In this document: one piece after another, positions 1 through 8,470 of the stretch | Layout: every line of letters begins with the position of its first letter | How positions within the stretch are numbered: the stretch's first letter is position 1 | Source: Cladorhizidae sp. MBARI D1340-BT2 | Lineage: Eukaryota; Porifera; Demospongiae; Poecilosclerida; Cladorhizidae | Length of the DNA stretch: 64,000 bases | Reading direction: 5' to 3' | Assembly (NCBI GenBank): GCA_028752905.1 | Contig: JAQNBH010000002.1 | Location: 28,689,932-28,753,931 of the forward strand | Notes under the pieces: generated by a model | Databases searched by the model: none | The model's input: the letters and a program-made list of their open reading frames with translations, nothing else | Told to the model about the DNA's origin: nothing | Translations under genes and position numbers: made by a program

Positions 1-305
1 TAAAAAAGATAATTTTTATATCACCGGATAGCTCTTCTAATTATCTGTCTTTTGTACGTGCCAAAATTTTAAGTACTCTAAGTATTAGCAAGTTATGGTG
101 ATTTGAAGTGGTAAGGTTTGGGATCTTTCCTGGCGTTTTCCAGTTGCCAAAGCGGTGGCCTGCCAGTGAAAACCACTACATTTATTGATAATCTGTTCAC
201 ATGTTGCAGATAAGGGCCTTCTCTATCAGTTGACAAAATCTGGGACTTTGGTCTTGTTAATTAGGGCAGTTATGAATTGTACTCTTACTTGATGCTAAAC
301 ATGTT

Positions 306-708
306 CTTGATATTTGCCCTAATTTGGTCTATATGTTTCTCATTTTCCCCCCGAAAATCTTGTTTTTTTGCCGTGAAGCTCATAACTTTTCTACACTTTA
401 CCCAAAAAAGATAATTTTTATATCACCGGATAGCCCTTCTAATTATCTGTCTTTTGTACGTGCCAAAATTTTGAGTACTCTAAGTATTAGCAAGTTATGG
501 TGATTTGAAGTGTTAAGGTTTGTGATTTTTCCTGGCGTTTTCCAGTTGCCAAAGCGGTGGCCTGCCAGTGAAAAACCACTACATTTATTGATAATCTGTT
601 CACATGTTGCAGATAAGGGCCTTCTCTATCAGTTGACAAAATCTGGGACTTTGGTCTTGTTAATTAGGGCAGTTATGAATTGTACTCTTACTTGATGCTA
701 AACATGTT
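306..708 (+). repeat. Module A exemplar, subtype A-III (403 bp, left zone)
   Basis: Carries GAAGTGTTAAGGTTTGTG where other subtypes have GAAGTGGTAAGGTTTGGG, with GATTTTTCC and five A. The same form starts at 306, 1617, 3330, 5446 and 7159, all within the first 7.6 kb. A relative at 14624 has GAAATGTTAAGG but GGGATTTTT, so it is intermediate with A-II. Confinement to the left suggests a lineage that was not spread by the later amplifications. Confidence 0.88.
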
Positions 709-864
709 AGCTTCGTAGATTATCCACACTTCACTGAATAGACTTGTTATACAGCTATTAAGATAGGACTCTCCAAGTGCTCTCTCTTGATACCAAACAT
801 CCATATATTCTGCACACTTCACTGTAATGGACTTGCAAGATAGGTATCTCTCAGTGTTCTCTAT
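691..864 (+). repeat. B dimer 1 (monomers 691-785 and 786-864)
   Basis: The first dimer of the exemplar B module, counting the CTTGATGCTAAACATGTT that belongs by seam to the preceding A module. Its first monomer has TAGATTATCC and CACTTCACTGAATAGACTTG. Its second has CAAACATCCATATATTCTG and ends with GTGTTCTCTAT. The second monomer is the shortest of the six because the segment between GACTTG and AAGATAGG is missing (GACTTGCAAGATAGG). Confidence 0.85.
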
Positions 865-1042
865 CTTGAGCTAAACATGTTAGCTTCATAGATTCTCCAC
901 ACTTCACTGTATAAACTTGATATATAGCTCTAAAGGTAGGCCTCTCTCTGTTCTCTCTCTTGATACCAAACATCCGTATATTCCGCATACTTCACAGTAA
1001 TGGACTTGATAGAATCACAAGATAGGTTTCTCTCTGCTCTCT
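865..1042 (+). repeat. B dimer 2 (monomers 865-958 and 959-1042)
   Basis: Starts CTTGAGCTAAACATGTTAGC, repeating the entry sequence of dimer 1, then TAGATTCTCC. Its second monomer has CAAACATCCGTATATTCCGC and GACTTGATAGAATCACAAG. Most informative B variants fall here: CACTGTATAAAC versus CACTGAATAGAC, GGTAGGCCTC versus GGTAGGTCTC, ATATTCCGC versus ATATTTCGC, and CTTCACAG versus CTTAACAG. Confidence 0.85.
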
Positions 1043-1214
1043 CTTGATGCTAAATAGATTCTCCACACTTCACTGAATAAACTTGATATATAGCTATTAA
1101 GATAGGTCTCTCTCTGTGCTCTCTGTTGATATCAAACATCCATAATATTCTGCACACTTTACTGTAATGGACTTGATATGATTCGAATGATAGGTTTCAT
1201 TATGTGTTCTCTAT
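1043..1214 (+). repeat. B dimer 3 (monomers 1043-1124 and 1125-1214)
   Basis: Starts CTTGATGCTAAATAGATTC, a shortened form of the entry sequence of the first two dimers (the CATGTTAGCTTC part is missing). Its second monomer begins GTTGATATCAAACATCC and ends GATTCGAATGATAGGTTTC then TGTGTTCTCTATC, where module A begins. The CACACTTTAC/AATGGAC versus CAAACTTTAC/AATGAAC difference that separates B-1 from B-2 lies here. Confidence 0.85.
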
Positions 1215-1616
1215 CTTGATATTTGCCCTAATTTGGTCTATATGTTTCTCATTTTCCCCCCGAAAATCTTGTTTTTTTGCCGTGAAGCTCATAACTTTTC
1301 TACACTTTACCCAAGAAAGATAATTTTTATATCACCGGATAGCCCTTCTAATTATCTGTCTTTTGTACGTACCAAAGTTTTGAATACTCTAAGTATTAGG
1401 AAGTTATGATGATTTGAAGTGGTAAGGTTTGTGATTTTCCTGGCGTTTTCCAGTTGCCAAAGCGGTGGCCTGCCAGTGAAAAACCACTACATTTATTGAT
1501 AATCTGTTCACATGTTGCAGATAAGGGCCTTCTCTATCAGTTGACAAAATCTGGGACTTTGGTCTTGTTAATTAGGGCAGTTATGAATTGTACTCTTACT
1601 TGATGCTAAACATGTT
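1215..1616 (+). repeat. Module A exemplar, subtype A-IV (402 bp, left zone)
   Basis: Recognised by CAAAGTTTTGAATAC, AGGAAGTTATGATGA and GTGATTTTCC (one T fewer than A-III), with five A. Only two copies exist, starting at 1215 and 2526. They sit at the same place in the two adjacent A-B-A blocks 306-1616 and 1617-2927. This copy also has CCAAGAAAGAT and CGTACC, absent from the other. It is the most divergent intact A subtype in the window. Confidence 0.86.
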
Positions 1617-3329
1617 CTTGATATTTGCCCTAATTTGGTCTATATGTTTCTCATTTTCCCCCCGAAAATCTTGTTTTTTTGCCGTGAAGCTCATAACTTT
1701 TCTACACTTTACCCAAAAAAGATAATTTTTATATCACCGGATAGCCCTTCTAATTATCTGTCTTTTGTACGTGCCAAAATTTTGAGTACTCTAAGTATTA
1801 GCAAGTTATGGTGATTTGAAGTGTTAAGGTTTGTGATTTTTCCTGGCGTTTTCCAGTTGCCAAAGCGGTGGCCTGCCAGTGAAAAACTACTACATTTATT
1901 GATAATCTGTTCACATGTTGCAGATAAGGGCCTTCTCTATCAGTTGACAAAATCTGGGACTTTGGTCTTGTTAATTAGGGCAGTTATGAATTGTACTCTT
2001 ACTTGATGCTAAACATGTTAGCTTCGTAGATTATCCACACTTCACTGAATAGACTTGTTATACAGCTATTAAGATAGGACTCTCCAAGTGCTCTCTCTTG
2101 ATACCAAACATCCATATATTCTGCACACTTCACTGTAATGGACTTGCAAGATAGGTATCTCTCAGTGTTCTCTATCTTGAGCTAAACATGTTAGCTTCAT
2201 AGATTCTCCACACTTCACTGTATAAACTTGATATATAGCTCTAAAGGTAGGCCTCTCTCTGTTCTCTCTCTTGATACCAAACATCCGTATATTCCGCATA
2301 CTTCACAGTAATGGACTTGATAGAATCACAAGATAGGTTTCTCTCTGCTCTCTCTTGATGCTAAATAGATTCTCCACACTTCACTGAATAAACTTGATAT
2401 ATAGCTATTAAGATAGGTCTCTCTCTGTGCTCTCTGTTGATATCAAACATCCATAATATTCTGCACACTTTACTGTAATGGACTTGATATGATTCGAATG
2501 ATAGGTTTCATTATGTGTTCTCTATCTTGATATTTGCCCTAATTTGGTCTATATGTTTCTCATTTTCCCCCCGAAAATCTTGTTTTTTTGCCGTGAAGCT
2601 CATAACTTTTCTACACTTTACCCAAAAAAGATAATTTTTATATCACCGGATAGCCCTTCTAATTATCTGTCTTTTGTACGTGCCAAAGTTTTGAATACTC
2701 TAAGTATTAGGAAGTTATGATGATTTGAAGTGGTAAGGTTTGTGATTTTCCTGGCGTTTTCCAGTTGCCAAAGCGGTGGCCTGCCAGTGAAAAACCAATA
2801 CATTTATTGATAATCTGTTCACATGTTGCAGATAAGGGCCTTCTCTATCAGTTGACAAAATCTGGGACTTTGGTCTTGTTAATTAGGGCAGTTATGAATT
2901 GTACTCTTACTTGATGCTAAACATGTTCTTGATATTTGCCCTAATTTGGTCTATATGTTTCTCATTTTCCCCTCGAAAATCTTGTTTTTTTGCCGTGAAG
3001 CTCATAACTTTTCTACACTTTACCCAAAAAAGATAATTTTTATATCACCGGATAGCTCTTCTAATTATCTGTCTTTTGTACGTGCCAAAATTTTAAGTAC
3101 TCTAAGTATTAGCAAGTTATGGTGATTTGAAGTGGTAAGGTTTGGGATCTTTCCTGGCGTTTTCCAGTTGCCAAAGCGGTGGCCTGCCAGTGAAAACCAC
3201 TACATTTATTGATAATCTGTTCACATGTTGCAGATAAGGGCCTTCTCTATCAGTTGACAAAATCTGGGACTTTGGTCTTGTTAATTAGGGCAGTTATGAA
3301 TTGTACTCTTACTTGATGCTAAACATGTT

Positions 3330-6300
3330 CTTGATATTTGCCCTAATTTGGTCTATATGTTTCTCATTTTCCCCCCGAAAATCTTGTTTTTTTGCCGTGA
3401 AGCTCATAACTTTTCTACACTTTACCCAAAAAAGATAATTTTTATATCACCGAATAGCCCTTCTAATTATCTGTCTTTTGTACGTGCCAAAATTTTGAGT
3501 ACTCTAAGTATTAGCAAGTTATGGTGATTTGAAGTGTTAAGGTTTGTGATTTTTCCTGGCGTTTTCCAGTTGCCAAAGCGGTGGCCTGCCAGTGAAAAAC
3601 CACTACATTTATTGATAATCTGTTCACATGTTGCAGATAAGGGCCTTCTCTATCAGTTGACAAAATCTGGGACTTTGGTCTTGTTAATTAGGGCAGTTAT
3701 GAATTGTACTCTTACTTGATGCTAAACATGTTAGCTTCGTAGATTATCCACACTTCACTGAATAGACTTGTTATACAGCTATTAAGATAGGACTCTCCAA
3801 GTGCTCTCTCTTGATACCAAACATCCATATATTCTGCACACTTCACTGTAATGGACTTGCAAGATAGGTATCTCTCAGTGTTCTCTATCTTGAGCTAAAC
3901 ATGTTAGCTTCATAGATTCTCCACACTTCACTGTATAAACTTGATATATAGCTCTAAAGGTAGGCCTCTCTCTGTTCTCTCTCTTGATACCAAACATCCG
4001 TATATTCCGCATACTTCACAGTAATGGACTTGATAGAATCACAAGATAGGTTTCTCTCTGCTCTCTCTTGATGCTAAATAGATTCTCCACACTTCACTGA
4101 ATAAACTTGATATATAGCTATTAAGATAGGTCTCTCTCTGTGCTCTCTGTTGATATCAAACATCCATAATATTCTGCACACTTTACTGTAATGGACTTGA
4201 TATGATTCGAATGATAGGTTTCATTATGTGTTCTCTATCTTGACATTTGCCCTAATTTGGTCTATATGTTTCTCATTTTCCCCCCGAAAATCTTGTTTTT
4301 TTGCCGTGAAGCTCATAACTTTTCTACACTTTACCCAAAAAAGATAATTTTTATATCACCGGATAGCTCTTCTAATTATCTGTCTTTTGTACGTGCCAAA
4401 ATTTTAAGTACTCTAAGTATTAGCAAGTTATGGTGATTTGAAGTGGTAAGGTTTGGGATCTTTCCTGGCGTTTTCCAGTTGCCAAAGCGGTGGCCTGCCA
4501 GTGAAAACCACTACATTTATTGATAATCTGTTCACATGTTGCAGATAAGGGCCTTCTCTATCAGTTGACAAAATCTGGGACTTTGGTCTTGTTAATTAGG
4601 GCAGTTATGAATTGTACTCTTACTTGATGCTAAACATGTTCTTGATATTTGCCCTAATTTGGTCTATATGTTTCTCATTTTCCCCCCGAAAATCTTGTTT
4701 TTTTGCCGTGAAGCTCATAACTTTTCTACACTTTACCCAAAAAAGATAATTTTTATATCACCGGATAGCTCTTCTAATTATCTGTCTTTTGTACGTGCCA
4801 AAATTTTAAGTACTCTAAGTATTAGCAAGTTATGGTGATTTGAAGTGGTAAGGTTTGGGATCTTTCCTGGCGTTTTCCAGTTGCCAAAGCGGTGGCCTGC
4901 CAGTGAAAACCACTACATTTATTGATAATCTGTTCACATGTTGCAGATAAGGGCCTTCTCTATCAGTTGACAAAATCTGGGACTTTGGTCTTGTTAATTA
5001 GGGCAGTTATGAATTGTACTCTTACTTGATGCTAAACATGTTCTTGATATTTGCCCTAATTTGGTCTATATGTTTCTCATTTTCCCCCCGAAAATCTTGT
5101 TTTTTTTGCCGTGAAGCTCATAACTTTTCTACACTTTACCCAAAAAAGATAATTTTTATATCACCGGATAGCCCTTCTAATTATCTGTCTTTTGTACGTG
5201 CCAAAATTTTAAGTACTCTAAGTATTAGCAAGTTATGGTGATTTGAAGTGGTAAGGTTTGGGATCTTTCCTGGCGTTTTCCAGTTGCCAAAGCGGTGGCC
5301 TGCCAGTGAAAACCACTACATTTATTGATAATCTGTTCACATGTTGCAGATAAGGGCCTTCTCTATCAGTTGACAAAATCTGGGACTTTGGTCTTGTTAA
5401 TTAGGGCAGTTATGAATTGTACTCTTACTTGATGCTAAACATGTTCTTGATATTTGCCCTAATTTGGTCTATATGTTTCTCATTTTCCCCCCGAAAATCT
5501 TGTTTTTTTGCCGTGAAGCTCATAACTTTTCTACACTTTACCCAAAAAAGATAATTTTTATATCACCGGATAGCCCTTCTAATTATCTGTCTTTTGTACG
5601 TGCCAAAATTTTGAGTACTCTAAGTATTAGCAAGTTATGGTGATTTGAAGTGTTAAGGTTTGTGATTTTTCCTGGCGTTTTCCAGTTGCCAAAGCGGTGG
5701 CCTGCCAGTGAAAAACCACTACATTTATTGATAATCTGTTCACATGTTGCAGATAAGGGCCTTCTCTATCAGTTGACAAAATCTGGGACTTTGGTCTTGT
5801 TAATTAGGGCAGTTATGAATTGTACTCTTACTTGATGCTAAACATGTTAGCTTCGTAGATTATCCACACTTCACTGAATAGACTTGTTATACAGCTATTA
5901 AGATAGGACTCTCCAAGTGCTCTCTCTTGATACCAAACATCCATATATTCTGCACACTTCACTGTAATGGACTTGCAAGATAGGTATCTCTCAGTGTTCT
6001 CTATCTTGAGCTAAACATGTTAGCTTCATAGATTCTCCACACTTCACTGTATAAACTTGATATATAGCTCTAAAGGTAGGCCTCTCTCTGTTCTCTCTCT
6101 TGATACCAAACATCCGTATATTCCGCATACTTCACAGTAATGGACTTGATAGAATCACAAGATAGGTTTCTCTCTGCTCTCTCTTGATGCTAAATAGATT
6201 CTCCACACTTCACTGAATAAACTTGATATATAGCTATTAAGATAGGTCTCTCTCTGTGCTCTCTGTTGATATCAAACATCCATAATATTCTGCACACTTT

Positions 6301-7562
6301 ACTGTAATGGACTTGATATGATTCGAATGATAGGTTTCATTATGTGTTCTCTATCTTGATATTTGCCCTAATTTGGTCTATATGTTTCTCATTTTCCCCC
6401 CGAAAATCTTGTTTTTTTGCCGTGAAGCTCATAACTTTTCTACACTTTACCCAAAAAAGATAATTTTTATATCACCGGATAGCTCTTCTAATTATCTGTC
6501 TTTTGTACGTGCCAAAATTTTAAGTACTCTAAGTATTAGCAAGTTATGGTGATTTGAAGTGGTAAGGTTTGGGATCTTTCCTGGCGTTTTCCAGTTGCCA
6601 AAGCGGTGGCCTGCCAGTGAAAACCACTACATTTATTGATAATCTGTTCACATGTTGCAGATAAGGGCCTTCTCTATCAGTTGACAAAATCTGGGACTTT
6701 GGTCTTGTTAATTAGGGCAGTTATGAATTGTACTCTTACTTGATGCTAAACATGTTCTTGATATTTGCCCTAATTTGGTCTATATGTTTCTCATTTTCCC
6801 CCCGAAAATCTTGTTTTTTTGCCGTGAAGCTCATAACTTTTCTACACTTTACCCAAAAAAGATAATTTTTATATCACCGGATAGCTCTTCTAATTATCTG
6901 TCTTTTGTACGTGCCAAAATTTTAAGTACTCTAAGTATTAGCAAGTTATGGTGATTTGAAGTGGTAAGGTTTGGGATCTTTCCTGGCGTTTTCCAGTTGC
7001 CAAAGCGGTGGCCTGCCAGTGAAAACCACTACATTTATTGATAATCTGTTCACATGTTGCAGATAAGGGCCTTCTCTATCAGTTGACAAAATCTGGGACT
7101 TTGGTCTTGTTAATTAGGGCAGTTATGAATTGTACTCTTACTTGATGCTAAACATGTTCTTGATATTTGCCCTAATTTGGTCTATATGTTTCTCATTTTC
7201 CCCCCGAAAATCTTGTTTTTTTTGCCGTGAAGCTCATAACTTTTCTACACTTTACCCAAAAAAGATAATTTTTATATCACCGGATAGCCCTTCTAATTAT
7301 CTGTCTTTTGTACGTGCCAAAATTTTGAGTACTCTAAGTATTAGCAAGTTATGGTGATTTGAAGTGTTAAGGTTTGTGATTTTTCCTGGCGTTTTCCAGT
7401 TGCCAAAGCGGTGGCCTGCCAGTGAAAAACCACTACATTTATTGATAATCTGTTCACATGTTGCAGATAAGGGCCTTCTCTATCAGTTGACAAAATCTGG
7501 GACTTTGGTCTTGTTAATTAGGGCAGTTATGAATTGTACTCTTACTTGATGCTAAACATGTT
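3330..7562 (+). repeat. Tandem duplication, about 2116-bp A-B-A-A-A copies
   Basis: Copy 1 is 3330-5445 (2116 bp) and copy 2 is 5446-7562 (2117 bp). Both run A-III, B-1, A-I, A-I, then an A module with an eight-T run and CACCGGATAGCCC. The fifth modules share that 5' part. After it, 5043-5445 turns into A-I (TTTTAAGTAC, GGGATCTTT) and 7159-7562 into A-III (TGTTAAGG). The left copy therefore ends in a chimaeric module. Confidence 0.8.
4641..5042 (+). repeat. Module A exemplar, subtype A-I (402 bp)
   Basis: This is a representative of the commonest A module. Landmarks in order are CTTGATATTTGCCC, a C6 run followed by GAAAATC, a T7 run, GCCGTGAAGCTCATAAC, an A-rich/T-rich stretch around GATAATTTTTATATCACC, TGTACGTGCC, a GTATTAGCAAGTTATG segment, GGGATCTTTCC, the GC-richer tract around CTGGCGTTTTCCAGTTGCC, four A before CCACTAC, and the tail CTTGATGCTAAACATGTT. 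No internal tandem repeat is visible apart from homopolymers. The last 18 bp resemble the dimer boundary of module B. All reading frames are interrupted within a few dozen codons. It differs from the other subtypes by GGATCTTT and by the four-A run. Confidence 0.93.
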
Positions 7563-8470
7563 AGCTTCGTAGATTATCCACACTTCACTGAATAGACTTG
7601 TTATACAGCTATTAAGATAGGACTCTCCAAGTGCTCTCTCTTGATACCAAACATCCATATATTCTGCACACTTCACTGTAATGGACTTGCAAGATAGGTA
7701 TCTCTCAGTGTTCTCTATCTTGAGCTAAACATGTTAGCTTCATAGATTCTCCACACTTCACTGTATAAACTTGATATATAGCTCTAAAGGTAGGCCTCTC
7801 TCTGTTCTCTCTCTTGATACCAAACATCCGTATATTCCGCATACTTCACAGTAATGGACTTGATAGAATCACAAGATAGGTTTCTCTCTGCTCTCTCTTG
7901 ATGCTAAATAGATTCTCCACACTTCACTGAATAAACTTGATATATAGCTATTAAGATAGGTCTCTCTCTGTGCTCTCTGTTGATATCAAACATCCATAAT
8001 ATTCTGCACACTTTACTGTAATGGACTTGATATGATTCGAATGATAGGTTTCATTATGTGTTCTCTATCTTGATATTTGCCCTAATTTGGTCTATATGTT
8101 TCTCATTTTCCCCCCGAAAATCTTGTTTTTTTGCCGTGAAGCTCATAACTTTTCTACACTTTACCCAAAAAAGATAATTTTTATATCACCGGATAGCTCT
8201 TCTAATTATCTGTCTTTTGTACGTGCCAAAATTTTAAGTACTCTAAGTATTAGCAAGTTATGGTGATTTGAAGTGGTAAGGTTTGGGATCTTTCCTGGCG
8301 TTTTCCAGTTGCCAAAGCGGTGGCCTGCCAGTGAAAACCACTACATTTATTGATAATCTGTTCACATGTTGCAGATAAGGGCCTTCTCTATCAGTTGACA
8401 AAATCTGGGACTTTGGTCTTGTTAATTAGGGCAGTTATGAATTGTACTCTTACTTGATGCTAAACATGTT

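Larger units (their letters stand above)
709..1214 (+). repeat. Module B exemplar (506 bp), haplotype B-1
   Basis: The module consists of three diverged copies of a dimer of about 174 bp, so six monomers in all. Odd monomers contain TAGATTCTCCACACTTCACT, then a TATATAGCT-type stretch and GATAGGTCTCTCTC. Even monomers contain CAAACATCC, ATATTCTGCACACTTCACTG, TAATGGACTTG and AAGATAGGT. Monomer seams are CTTGAT, CTTGAG or GTTGAT. Haplotype B-1 has CACTGTATAAAC in the second dimer and CACACTTTACTGTAATGGAC in the third. All copies in the first 9 kb are B-1. CT-rich tracts (TCTCTCTCTGTGCTCTCTG) close the monomers. Confidence 0.92.
306..2927 (+). repeat. Tandem duplication, two 1311-bp A-B-A copies
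   Basis: Copy 1 is 306-1616 and copy 2 is 1617-2927. Each is A-III, B-1, A-IV in that order. A-IV occurs nowhere else, so the pairing is unambiguous. Differences seen are GAAAAACTACTAC in the second A-III, CCAAGAAAGAT and CGTACC in the first A-IV, and ACCAATAC in the second A-IV. Confidence 0.85.
1..8470 (+). repeat. Left zone: A-I, A-III and A-IV with B-1 only
   Basis: Module A starts: a partial copy ending at 305, then 306, 1215, 1617, 2526, 2928, 3330, 4239, 4641, 5043, 5446, 6355, 6757, 7159, 8069. Module B starts: 709, 2020, 3733, 5849, 7563. This zone has the longest A runs in the window, including the only run of four (4239-5848). All five B copies are B-1. The A copy at 4239 opens CTTGACATTTG, and the one at 2928 has CCCCTCG in place of the C6 run. 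Two short in-register duplications are visible: 306-1616 with 1617-2927, and 3330-5445 with 5446-7562. Confidence 0.9.

Noticed and set aside
140..170. RNA polymerase III A-box-like GCCAAAGCGGTGG in A and B-box-like GATTCGAATGA in B
   Set aside because: Both are weak matches, in different modules and in no tRNA-like fold or spacing. There is no tRNA-derived SINE structure.
231..280. TTAGGG in each A module (AATTAGGGCAG) as telomeric repeat
   Set aside because: It is a single hexamer per module with no tandem run, expected by chance.
531..570. Hammerhead-type ribozyme or strong hairpin around CTGGCGTTTTCCAG
   Set aside because: No hammerhead core (CTGATGA with GAAA) on either strand. The CTGG/CCAG and AGTG/CACT pairings are only 4 bp and could arise by chance.
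510..695. Recurring 61-codon forward open frame in A modules (also 1821, 9583, 11803, 50175 and others)
   Set aside because: It opens at GTG, not ATG, has no conserved context, and exists only where the A run is five long and GGATCTTT is absent. A-I modules, the commonest type, close it by a one-base change. Near-identity between copies reflects DNA homogenisation, not coding constraint.
306..708. Module A as a transposable element
   Set aside because: It has no terminal inverted repeats, long terminal repeats, poly-A tail or coding remnant. The CTTGAT direct repeats alone are equally explained by microhomology joining, so it is kept as a repeat module and the insertion idea is listed only as a finding.
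709..730. CENP-B box in module B
   Set aside because: The only TTCG-containing stretch (GCTTCGTAGATTATCC) lacks the rest of the box. No copy in either module fits.
5014..5241. 75-codon forward open frame (also 7130; a 69-codon form at 56215)
   Set aside because: It starts at a TTG (at 56215 also a non-ATG start), spans a module seam, and appears only where the T run is eight. It is a by-product of a homopolymer length change. The hydrophobic look comes from T-rich DNA.
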